Source: Beaufortia kweichowensis (lineage: Eukaryota > Chordata > Actinopteri > Cypriniformes > Gastromyzontidae). Taken from it: a stretch of DNA of 64,000 bases. Made by a program: the position numbers and the translations under genes. Below the pieces are notes generated by a model. It ran no database searches and had not been told where the DNA came from. It saw nothing but the letters and a program-made list of their open reading frames with translations. The DNA is taken from the NCBI GenBank assembly GCA_019155185.1, contig CM032798.1, positions 4,725,501 to 4,789,500 on the forward strand, in the 5' to 3' direction. Of the stretch, positions 1 through 9,949 are shown one piece after another. Position 1 is the first letter of the stretch; the number at the start of each line of letters is the position of its first letter.

Positions 1-27
1 AAAGCATTGTTCTTATCTGTGTTTTAG

Positions 28-3000
28 ATTAAATTATGCCGAAGTCCAAGAATACACATATACACACGGAGATACCTTATCGACACACAGCAGCCCCTAC
101 CGTCAACCCGCGCGTCAACCCCATGACTCCCGGAGCATGCCTCCCACCCCACAACTTCCCAGGAATGCCTACAGCAGTATCCAGCTCAGGTACGCCAGAA
201 AAGCCTTCTGCCTTGAGCTCGGGATTGCATTTGTTGAATTGTAAAGAGCTAGGCTTCTTCACAGAAACCTAAAACTCTTACGGTTTTTTAGGTGTAGAAA
301 AGCAAATCATGGAAATTACTTTTGTGAAGTTTAAAATTTGCTAAATCTATATTGGCATTTTATCATCCAGCTTCTTGAAATTTCTGTCTATGCTGGACTC
401 TTATTGGCTGCTTTTTATTAATTATTTGATTTAAGTAATCCATTTAAAAAATATTTTCTATTCTATCTATTTTGACATTAGTGTTAATCCTCTAGTTGAT
501 TCTGTTACTTTCTGCATGCAGCACTCATTTTCGGCAGCGCAGCGGCAGTCTGGAATCCCAGTCGCAGTTCCTTACAGAGAACGAGCCAGCCGAGTCTGTC
601 TTCACGGTCTCTTCTCCCCGCCGTAGCAACAGTACAGAGATCCTCGACGATGGCTCCTCCTACACCAGCCAGTCCAGCGTAGAGTACCCTGTGCCCGGCT
701 ACCATTCCCGTGCCCAAAATCGGCACCGACGAAGGCAAGGCAACATTTACGCCAACACCGGCAGCATGCCAAATCTAGCCCAAAATGACTCCAGGTGTTA
801 TGCCACGCAGCCTCGACAGCAACCAACCAGCACGGCCTATTACGTCACCGGATACCCGCGGTATATCGAACCGGAAATATACCCGAGTGGACCGTATGTG
901 TACGAGACGGAGATGGAAGGACACTATAACGTTAACGCCCCCTACCACAGACACAATCCTCACGGGAACTACGGTCAAGATGAGATGGACGGTATGTCCC
1001 AGAACCTTTATGCCACATTAAGGCCATCAAGGAACCGTCCACCATCTAGGAACGAGAACTTTGGCAAAAACATGCAAAGGGCGGAAGTGGTGGAACATTT
1101 GCGGGGTTGGTACAACCGACAACACAAACCGCAAGGTTATGACACGTACAGGCCTCCGCAGCAGAACCTCGGCTATAGGACCGTTTCACCGAGTTATGTA
1201 CGCAGCGACAGTGCGGCTTCCTACTCTACAGGTAAGAAAGCCGTGGTTGAATTTGCAAAAAAAATGAAGAAAAAGATAGTTTGCATGTCATACATACTTA
1301 GGGTTCTACACTAGTTTTAATTCATGTTTATTTTAATTTCAGTGAGTTCGGGGAACTGGCCCGGTCGAGCGGTCATGGGAATTCCTCACGAGTATGAAAT
1401 GCCTCTTGCACATCAGTCTTACGGCTACGGCACCGTCCATCACAGTCACGCCTTACACAGCAGGTACGACTCTTCTTTTTGCCATCTTTCTTTGATAATT
1501 AGCCCATTAGCCTTTACCTAAACTGTCTGTTATTCAGAGTTAATCACAATGCCATGCCAAGAGCCGACTCATTGCTGGGTGATCTACAGCGCTATTAATC
1601 CCTCACACCCAGATCAACCACATAGCAACACATAACAGCCTTGCGCTCGTCATCAAATGCCCCAGCAACCACTTTTCTTTGTGATATAGTTTATTAGAGC
1701 TATATCTAGCAATCAGTAGCTTTTGTGGTTAGAAATAATTAGTTGTAAGAACGCGCAATGGTAAACTTGGTCTGCAATGTCGCCTGCAATTTTAACAGAG
1801 ATGGACATATAGAAGCAAATGTTATGGATTGCAGCTTTAATGTAGTATTAGGATTTTTAAATAGTACACTATCTGAGATGTTCTTAAGGCTAACAACCCC
1901 CCTGACGTTTTTGCACCGGTACCTGCTCTCACGCTTCTCTCCCTGATCGTTCTTTCCCTCACAGACATGACTCCAGCGTACACGCTAAACATGCTTGGCA
2001 CTACCCCGCCAGCTCGCAGTACTATCCTCCTTACTACTCCCAAGCTTGCTTTTCCTCTCTTCCTCCTCTTCCTCCTCCTTCTCGCTATCAGGTGAAGCAG
2101 ATGGGCTCGTCCCTGCCTCAAACTGCAAAACATGAAAGGGTTAATAAAACTTCATTTGCTAACTGTAGCCCCTAATAGTAAGTACAGCGCCAGCCGTGTG
2201 GGCTTGATCTATCTGTACTCGGCGTGGCTTGTTGTGTGTTGTACAAGTCTGGCTTTCGACTGCATGGCTTTTTGTAAATGTGCTTGTGTTTCTCCAAACA
2301 AACAGTTCACCCATGAATGAAAACGCTGTCGTTTACGCACCCTCTTGTTGTTCCGAGCGCAGTGTATAAAAACGTTTCATGCGCAGGTTGTTATTCATAA
2401 AAACCCCTCAACCATAGCTTTTAAATGTCATTCAATTTAAACATGACACATCAAGACACGTCACATCATATACATGTTGAAATGCACAGGCTTTTGACGC
2501 CCTGTTTAAGAAGAATGCAAACACCAAAGAGATTTAAAGGGCCAAATCTCCACTTTCAAAGTGCTTTTTTGGTGCTCGCTATCTTTTATCTGTGTACCAC
2601 TGAAGCAAGTCAGTCATACAGGTTTGCAATAACATGAGGGTGGGTAAATGACTGCAATTGTATTTTTTGCGTGAGCTATCCTCCATCAACAAATATCCAA
2701 TAGTCAATTGTCTGGTTGTGTGCGACAGACAAACACAAGCACTTGTTATCCATTTATCTGACTGCTTACCCTTCCTCCCAAACCAGCCCTGACACACATC
2801 TGCTGCCTCCTGACCCTCTTATGGACAGATACCCACCCGAGTTTGGGTGGATGACTCCAGGCAGGAGAAGCCCATTGCCAGTGTCTTTAGAAATGCCTGG
2901 TGCTGTTTGCAGTGATTATAACCAGGAATTCTTTATGTAGTCATTACTAATGGCACAGACAGCACATAAAGTGGTGAGATATATGGACCCACGTTGACTC

Positions 3001-4250
3001 TTACACTAATTGCGAATCACGCAAGGGTTGCAATTCTTTCTTAAGCACTTAGACTGCAGTCTTTTCCACACTTTCTATTGCGCAAGTCTTTACTCACGGG
3101 TGGTGGTGTGTGTATTTTGATAAAATGGTGAGGTTGAGGGACTACATGTTTCCGATTGCTGTGTGCAAGTTACGGCTAGCACAAGTGTGTTTTTGTACGG
3201 TCTGCTTCAGGTGTGTGAATGTTTAACACCGTTCAGTGATGTTTTGTCTCACAGATTCTGTCTGCATTTACTTGCAATAATCAAAAACAATCATTTATTG
3301 ACTGCCACATAATGAAACAGAGTTAGTTTCTTGACCAGATATACTCAGTCCCTTGGCACAATGAGGAAAGAAATGCTGCAAAACTAGCTTCACAAGAAGT
3401 TTCCTGCAAACCACTGACCGTGACTCTGGGTTTTAGTATATCTGGTGCTTAAAGCTGCAATCTGAAATTTCATAATTCATAATTGAATTAAGGAGTCAGT
3501 GTTCAGAACTGTCTCCTTACCTAATGCTGGTTAACAATGAAAGCTTATAATAATTATTTATAATTTGAGCTGTCTGGTCACATTTAACAGGAAATGCCAG
3601 TTTGACATCATCCGACTTTTGACCCACTTTTGGAAAGTATATTAAAGAAAAAAGTTTAACAAAAGTTACGGATTGCAGCTTTAACATGTATTGTGTGAAC
3701 AGTTAACAAAATGGGGTAAAAGTATTCTTTCAGATTTGTGTATATTTGTAAATCTTTGTGATTCTATATGTTTTGTGTTCTTTATGTTACATGATCTCGT
3801 GTTTCCAGTCTCTTTGAGGAATACAAAAAGTAATTTGGTCCAAAATGACAAAAGATTAACTAGTATTGTAAAAATAGTCTCTAGAATGTGTGTGTTACGA
3901 TACAAGTCATGCTAAATGATTTGTGCATACAGCAGGAACTAAATGTAATAGTTCTTTATTTCACAATTATGGTGGTGTTTTGTCATTTTGGAGCTTAATC
4001 ATTTCATGATTAAAATTACCTTTTGTGTTGTGATGACGTTCAGGTTTGGAACAACATTGAACAATAAAGTTTTCATTTTTGGTTTTCATTTGTATTCAAT
4101 TTTTCATATTTGTTCTCTATTTGCAGATCATACATGGACATAAACCAGCACGATTCATACACGAGCAGTCCAATTGACAGCAGTTTTGACTCCGAAGACC
4201 AGCAGACACTTTATTGGCACACAGACTCAAAACCTGGAACAATAGTGTAG
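28..4250 (+). CDS. frmd4b: FERM domain-containing protein 4B, C-terminal exons (partial)
   Basis: This is the 3' part of a FRMD4-family scaffold; the FERM and cytohesin-binding (CUPID) regions lie upstream of the window. I assembled exons 28-189, 522-1231, 1343-1463 and 4127-4250. All have AG/GT borders and phases that join in frame, ending at TAG 4248-4250. The protein is disordered and rich in Ser, Tyr and Pro. Family-like blocks include SMPPTPQLPRNAYSS, RQRSGSLESQSQF, DDGSSYTSQSS, GSMPNLAQ, YVTGYPRYIEPE, EHLRGWYNR, and an acidic tail DSEDQQTLYW ending in GTIV. From family knowledge, FRMD4 proteins bind cytohesins and act at epithelial junctions. I chose FRMD4B over FRMD4A because arl6ip5 is nearby, as it is beside FRMD4B in human; sequence alone does not separate the two with certainty. 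An extra exon at 1965 gives a second possible C-terminus. Confidence 0.85.
190..521 (+). other. frmd4b: frmd4b intron
   Basis: AT-rich intron between two frmd4b exons, with donor gtacgc at 190 and acceptor tgcatgcag ending at 521. I see nothing else in it. Confidence 0.8.
1965..2175 (+). CDS. frmd4b: Alternative frmd4b exon with its own stop
   Basis: A good acceptor (ttccctcacag) precedes 1965. The frame entering from the 1463 donor stays open, giving His/Tyr/Ser-rich sequence such as HYPASSQYYPPYYS, until TAA at 2173-2175. A strong donor (gtaagtac) follows at 2178. Exon 1965-2177 is 213 nt, a multiple of three, so skipping it keeps the frame into the last exon at 4127, while including it truncates the protein. 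An AATAAA near 4060 with T/GT-rich sequence after it could serve as the polyadenylation signal of this form. The splicing is inferred; no transcript was seen. Confidence 0.5.
2301..2660. mobile_element. Angel-like MITE, degraded
   Basis: Inside the last frmd4b intron. The left part reads 'cagttcacccatgaatgaaaa', a degraded form of the element's usual end. The right part has 'catacaggtttgcaataacatgagggtgggtaaatgact', matching the other copies' internal right arm. The right terminal repeat is missing or eroded. Confidence 0.6.
2661..4126 (+). other. frmd4b: Distal part of last frmd4b intron
   Basis: AT-rich intronic sequence without a convincing exon. It contains the AATAAA-like signal near 4060 discussed with the alternative exon, and short ORFs near 3690-3910 on both strands that look accidental. 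The acceptor is ttctctatttgcag, ending at 4126. Confidence 0.6.
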
Positions 4251-5500
4251 AAAACGAATGAAAAAAACATTCTCACAGACTCTCATGTGCCTTGAGCTGA
4301 AAGATTGAAACGCCAACCTCTACAGGAATGTGACCAGACAAGAGCCTTAAACATTTCTGCATGGTTGATCCTGCTGGGTGACTTCACAAAGGACAGTGCA
4401 TTTCCTATGTGAACGGACTTGAAGAAAGCTGCAGGTTGTTGTGTTTTTTTTTTACAGGTTTTACGCACTTGGTCGTAAAGACTGAACTGTATTCAGACGC
4501 AGCTGCTGTTGACACTTTTAATGCTGTGTTGTACAGTGGACCGAACGGAGAGGGCACATTTTCAGCCACCGTGCACAGACTAAACTCATAACACTGATGT
4601 GACATTGAAGGATTTTGCAAACATTCAAATTTCTTCAGGCACAAGCATATGAAGGATTAAACCCGGACAATTTTCTTGTGTGCAAAGCTTCACCAAAATG
4701 CTTTTTCACGCTTGCGTTGTTAATGTCGTTCATTTGCTAATCTAATCTTTTCTTAAGAAATATTTCTGCTTTGTTGCTTTGTGTTTTTGTTTAAACCAAA
4801 AGTACTTGGAATGTGACTGTGCAAGAAAAGCCTTTGTATTCAGTATTTTCTCACTCTTTCTCAAGCCTCCCTTTAAGTGCATTTACAATACAGGTGTCAT
4901 TCCACCTGCACACTAACCAGTAACACTGTTTTTGATTAGTGTGAAATTAACACTTGGACCAATCACAAGCAGTATTACTGAGCTTCTGTTTTTGCACAAG
5001 CCAAGTACTAGTCTGGGGTCAACGTGTTACTCGCGTCAGCCAGTGCAAAGTGTTACATCTTTTCTAATCCTGCTAAAAAAGTGAATTCTTGCAGAAAAGA
5101 TTTTAAATGAAAGATAAGCTATTTTTAACATGGCTCAAGTTCCTGTATGGGGTATATTTGGGGATGTAATAAGAGGCAATTGTTCTCATACATACATTAA
5201 CAAACTGCCAGGTACAGGTGTTTAAACTGCACTTTTAAACTGTAATGGATTTCGCTCACCAAGATTGGAACCATAAAATAGTGCACAGCTTTTTCTTTCT
5301 CTCTCCAGCAGAGAAATGTAAATGTATTTGTAAATAGTGTAGAAAGTTTGTTACAGTTTTTTCACCTTTTAGTAAGATTTGTGTTTATCATTTTGAAAAA
5401 TTTGTTTTGAAAACATATAATATATAGTTTGGATTTGTCAAGCTGGTTCTTAGAAAATTCTCTGTGAAAATTTCATTGGAATTAAAACAAAAAACAAAAG
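4251..5500 (+). other. frmd4b: frmd4b 3' UTR
   Basis: Sequence following the TAG at 4250. A likely poly(A) signal variant ATTAAA sits at 5481-5486, just after T-rich sequence. The 79- and 60-residue ORFs around 4400-4640 are read as chance ORFs within the UTR. Confidence 0.5.
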
Positions 5501-5714
5501 CCATTGCCTTGTTATTGACCATATTAATCCTTCTCAACGTGAATGATTTGATGTAGTGCTTGTACTAAATATATTTTAATAATTACAAATAACATGCATT
5601 AATAAGGAAATGTGTAAAAAAGGTACCTGCTATGATGTCACAAGATGCAACCTTGTAGGTGCAGTTCAGGCTAATCATTAGAAATTAATATTTTGTTAAT
5701 GATTTATTTGGGTT

Positions 5715-5765
5715 TTTATTTATAATGGTTTAGCAGACACTTTCATACAAATAATTGATTTGGGG
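5715..5765 (-). mobile_element. SINE tail fragment
   Basis: 'tttagcagacactttcatacaa' is a decayed reverse complement of the fish SINE tail (trAAGTCGCTTTGGATAAAAGCGTCTGCT). Only the tail is recognisable. Confidence 0.4.
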
Positions 5766-6289
5766 GGAAAAGTGGAGGTATAAACAATGCATCATACAGA
5801 GCCAATAACAGATAAACAGGTTAGTCAAATAATGTAGGTAGTTAATTGCTGAAATTTCAAATAATGATAAAGTAAACTAAAACCACAGAGTTTAAGATTA
5901 CATTCTGGTGGTTTATGTTTTTCTCTTACTCCACAGTTTTGTCATTATTCTCATTGTTAGAGTGCTAGAACAAGCAGCTCAAAATCATGTGGAGAATCAA
6001 ACTAGTAAAACGTGTTTTAGTACATGAGCCACTCCCCTGAGGATAAGCAAGTGTCGTGTGTTTACACAGTGAAGTAACGTGACTATGGAGCTGCTTGTTG
6101 TTTTAAAGTACACCTTTGATAAATAAATACTCATAACAACAGTAATCATATACTGTAATTATAAAGGGAAATAACTATTTGAAATAATGTGAAGGATAAT
6201 ACATTTGAAGGAGTGAGTGGTCATTTTTTACCTACCGCGTTATTTCCAAACAGCCGCGGTGTATAAATCTATTATCACTCCATGGGTGA

Positions 6290-6700
6290 CCTAAAACTAC
6301 ACTTCCCTCTCAAAAGACATTTTGGACAATTACACTTATAAAAACTCTTCAAATATCAAAAAGCTGTAGACAAGTGTAGAAATGTTCTCCCATCACCGAA
6401 GTAAAAATGTGCAAGGTCCCACCAGCAGGTGTCATCCTAAAACCATTAAATAAAACAGTTTATTAATCAAATATATTATTATATTTATATTTATTATATT
6501 TGATATATTATTATTATTATTATTATTATTAATATTAATACGGTATGTTTTTTTTGCTTTTATCAAATTTGTGTATGTTTGTAAGAACTTTGCATTTGCA
6601 ATGTATATGTAGTTTTTAGAGTAAGATTTATTTCAAAACTACTTTTTGTAGTTGTTCAATCAAAGAACTACAGAATTGATTTATTAATATTTATTTATTG
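6290..6700 (+). repeat. Remnant of a fourth cluster unit's 3' flank
   Basis: Around 6350-6450 ('atatcaaaaagctgtagacaagtgtag', 'tctcccatcac', 'ggtgtcatcctaaaaccattaaataaa') the sequence matches, with divergence, the 3' flanks of copy A (10240-10420) and copy B (14690-14870). The similarity continues through 'caaatttgtgtatg', 'gcaatgtatatgta' and a 'caaagaactacagaatt' block matching copy B at about 14935-15010. No RRM-gene remnant precedes it. A short ATT/TAT microsatellite lies at about 6500-6535. Confidence 0.6.
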
Positions 6701-7299
6701 TTTTTACGAATACAAGGCATAATAAAAGCATAATGTTTTCGCCCTGTACACACCATGTATTAAGTAATAATTTGTGTGCGTGTGACAATCTCCCAATGCT
6801 CATGTCTGACGCACTTAGCCTACATACAAACAAATCAATCAGTCAGTGCATAAACAGTGTGGCAAAAATATGTTCTTTAATTACTGGTCATACTTTGTAT
6901 ATTTTAAGATTTAGAAAAAACACATTTAAATAAAGTGCTATACATGCTCACATACCAATCGTAGGTCAAAACATGGTTACATTTGTATGAATGTCAAAAG
7001 CCAGACGTGATGAATAAAGAGCTCTCTTGAGGTCGGTTCTTACTGAGCCAAATCATCTGGATCTGAAAAAAAGAGGCCTATAGTCCACAGCGACAGAAGG
7101 GAAGTGAGGGGACTAGACCGGACATGTCCGTGACTCCGCTCACATATAACTTCACCAACAAAACAGAAAAACTACAAACGCTGTAATTCTTCGTCAAAAA
7201 TATAAATATCCTTTACTATAGGAGAGCGTAAATTGAAAATAATATTTCTCACGCTAAAACAATATGAGCAAATTGGGCGGAAATAATGTCCATATATAG

Positions 7300-7380
7300 A
7301 ATGAGCGCGTCACATAACGTCCTATTACGTAAAACAGTACGTCAAACTCACATTACGTCTGCTGAATATTCTCTATATGA
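7300..7380 (+). promoter_or_regulatory. Copy A promoter: CRE-like sites and TATA-like box
   Basis: Four CGTCA/ACGTCA or TTACGTAA-type sites (about 7307, 7325, 7338 and 7354) precede a TATA-like 'ctatatgaagagcgc' at 7371-7385. Copies B and C have CGTCA sites and 'ctataaagagcgg' in the same relative place, so the arrangement is conserved. The TATA box lies about 200 nt before the ATG at 7577. Binding by CREB/CREM/ATF is inferred from the motif only. Confidence 0.5.
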
Positions 7381-7576
7381 AGAGCGCAGAGCTTGAGCTT
7401 GTAAGTAAGTTATTCTCTTATTAAAGCTGCATCATCCTGTATATTAATTGCATCAGTTTATACTGTTGACAACTTTAAATCTTACAGTATTAGTTTACTG
7501 TCTAATCGAATCGACAGAGCATAACAACTACATTTGTGATCTGTTATAAATATATATATATATAGCGATCTGAAGA

Positions 7577-9639
7577 ATGGCAGCTTCATCAACATTTGAG
7601 AACATACAGGGTCGTTTGTTTTTGGGTAATCTTCACCCATTTGTAAGTGATCTCATGTTGTTAGACACATTTAAATCATTCGGTACCGTCTGCATGGGGC
7701 AGGTGTTTAAAGAGACAGTGAATGGGCGGTGTGTCGGCTTCGGTTACGTGCAGTTTTTAAACTCTGCCGTAGCACAGACGGCTATGAACAGTTTAATGTT
7801 TAAGCGCTTCTTTGGTACGCCGATGCACATTATGTGGTACCACCCTAATCCCAGCCACAGCAGCCTATTTGTAAAGAACCTGACAAAGGACGTAGATAGT
7901 ACTTCCCTGAGTGAGATCTTTTCTGACTTTGGGGAAATAGTGACCTGCAAAGTGACCAGTAACAGCTCTGGCTCAAAGAGGTATGGGTTTGTACACTTTA
8001 AATCTACGGAGGAAGCAGAAAATGCGATCAGGAATACTGATGGAATGCTCCTTAAAGGCCAAAAAATTGAAGTACACGTAAATACACGCTACAAGGAATT
8101 TCTGCCTGTAGGGGACGAGAAGAAAGAGGAAAAAGCAACTGAGACTGTTAAGCTTGGTTTATTGCACAACAGTGTCCCTGCCAACCAGCTTTCGCCGATC
8201 CAGCCCAGCACTTCTCAAGATGTGAAGGATGTCACTGATATGCCGAAACAAATGATATGCCACCAATATGACAGCAAGAAGAAAGAGGAAAAAGCAGCTG
8301 AGACTGTGCCTCTCGTTAAGCTTCGTTCATTGCACAACAGTGCCCCTGCCAACCAGCTTTCACCGATCCAGCCCAGCACTTCTCAAGATGTGAAGGATGT
8401 CACTGATACGCCGAAACAAATTATATGCCACCAATATGACAGCACGAAGAAAGAGGAAAAAACAGCTGAGACTGTGCCTCTCGTTAAGCTTCGTTCATTG
8501 CACAACAGTGTCCCTGCCAACCAGCTTTCGCCGATCCAGCCCAGCACTTCTCAAGATGTGAAGGATGTCACTGATATGCCGAAACAAATGATATGCCACC
8601 AATATGACAGCAAGAAGAAAGAGGAAAAAAAAGCAGCTGAGACTGTGCCTCTCGTTAAGCTTCGTTCATTGCACAACAGTGCCCCTGCCAACCAGCTTTC
8701 ACCGATCCAGCCCAGCACTTCTCAAGATGTGAAGGATGTCACTGATCACTTGAAACAAATTATATGCCACCAATATGACAGCACGAAGAAAGAGGAAAAA
8801 CAGCTGAGACTGTGCCTCTCGTTAAGCTTCGTTCATTGCACAACAGTGCCCCTGCCAACCAGCTTTCACCGATCCAGCCCAGCACTTCTCAAGATGTGAA
8901 GGATGTCACTGGTATGCCAAAACAAATTATATGCCACCAATATGACAGCACGAAGAAAGAGGAAAAAACAGCTGAGACTGTGCCTCTCGTTAAGCTTCGT
9001 TCATTGCACAACAGTGCCCCTGCCAACCAGCTTTCACCGATCCAGCCCAGCACTTCTCAAGATGTGAAGGATGTCACTGGTATGCCAAAACAAATTATAT
9101 GCCACCAATATGACAGCACGAAGAAAGAGGAAAAAACAGCTGAGACTGTGCCTCTCGTTAAGCTTCGTTCATTGCACAACAGTGCCCCTGCCAACCAGCT
9201 TTCACCGATCCAGCCCAGCACTTCTCAAGATGTGAAGGATGTCACTGATATGCCGAAACAAATGATATGCCACCAATATGACAGCAAGAAGAAAGAGGAA
9301 AAAGCAGCTGAGACTGTGCCTCTCGTTAAGCTTCGTTCATTGCACAACAGTGCCCCTGCCAACCAGCTTTCACCGATCCAGCCCAGCACTTCTAGAGATG
9401 TGAAGGATGTCACTGGTACGCCAAAACAAATTATATGCCACCAATCCAACTGCCACCAAAGTGCCACCAAGAAGGAAGATCTATACACGGAAAATAATTC
9501 CAGTGAAAGCGATGCCGAAAAGTCACAGCCATCATTGTGGAAAACAATAAAAACTGGTGTGACATCAGTTGTGTCCAGCCCTGTGACCTGGTACATACTT
9601 GGTACTATAATACTAGTGAAGACTGTCATAAAGCGGTGA
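7577..9639 (+). CDS. Tail-anchored two-RRM PABP-like protein, copy A (frameshifted)
   Basis: The first 440-codon frame encodes two RRMs of the PABPC RRM1-RRM2 type. RRM1 spans residues 12-88 (RNP2 LFLGNL 14-19, RNP1 RCVGFGYVQF 51-60). RRM2 spans about 96-170 (RNP2 LFVKNL 97-102, RNP1 KRYGFVHF 134-141). The PABPC-type features NLHP, MWY and KNL are kept. The MLLE domain and RRM3-4 are absent. A linker of eight 56-residue repeats follows. One A is missing in the A-run near 8796-8800 (five A's where sister units have six), so the frame shifts and is taken up by a second open frame running to TGA at 9639. That frame ends in a hydrophobic segment (SPVTWYILGTIILV) and a basic tip (KTVIKR), typical of a tail anchor. 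There are no introns, suggesting a retrogene origin. Read through the shift, the product would be about 687 residues. The missing base could be a real mutation or an assembly error. Function is unknown; poly(A)-RNA binding at a membrane is inferred. Confidence 0.75.
8101..9440 (+). repeat. Coding tandem array, 168-bp (56-aa) unit, 8 copies
   Basis: The marker 'ccaaccag' recurs at 8181, 8349, 8517, 8688, 8855, 9023, 9191 and 9359. Spacings are 168, 168, 171, 167, 168, 168 and 168. The 171 is an in-frame extra Lys codon in the A-run; the 167 is the frameshift. Units are nearly identical in nucleotides, with alternating variants (ATG/ACG, AAG/ACG), which points to recent expansion or gene conversion. 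Each unit encodes RSLHNSAPANQLSPIQPSTS, QDVKDVTD, KQIICHQYDS and a lysine-rich KKKEEK stretch. Confidence 0.95.
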
Positions 9640-9656
9640 TCCTCTTCTGGCCAAAA

Positions 9657-9868
9657 ACTGGGGCAACAAAGAAAAAAAAACATAAAACCAGTGCAACAAA
9701 GAAAAAAACATAAAACCAGTGCAACAAAGAAAAAATGCATAAAACGGGTGAAACAAAGAAAAAATGCATAAAACCAGTGCAACAAAGAAAAAAACATAAA
9801 ACCAGTGCAAGAAAGAAAAAAACATAAAACCAGTGCAAGAAAGAAAAAAACATAAAACCGGTGCAGCA
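9657..9868 (+). repeat. 28-bp A-rich tandem repeat in copy A 3' UTR
   Basis: Seven to eight imperfect units of 'gtgcaacaaagaaaaaaaca' followed by 'taaaacca' start just after the stop codon. Shorter versions follow copies B and C. On the minus strand it produces long Phe/Leu-rich ORFs with no biological meaning. Confidence 0.9.
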
Positions 9869-9935
9869 AAAAAGTGCTTAAAACACAACATACACATGCA
9901 AGACTAAATAAACCAAACATATCAATAAAATAAAC
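9869..9935 (+). terminator. Copy A polyadenylation signals
   Basis: AATAAA at 9907-9912 and again at 9924-9929, followed by a T-rich stretch from 9955. The same signals follow copy B (about 14356) and copy C (20194). Confidence 0.65.
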
Positions 9936-9949
9936 ATAATCAAAAAACT

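Noticed and set aside
8790..8805. Programmed -1 frameshift in copy A
   Set aside because: The codons are GAA AAA C, which is not a proper X-XXY-YYZ slippery heptamer, and sister units simply have one more A. A plain indel explains it.
8101..9440. Array resembling a CRISPR
   Set aside because: The repeats are contiguous, coding and without spacers, in a eukaryotic genome.
9225..9920. Long minus-strand ORFs rich in Phe, Leu and Cys (231, 94 and 75 residues)
   Set aside because: They are antisense readings of the A-rich 28-bp repeat and of the copy A coding repeats; the periodic composition explains their length.
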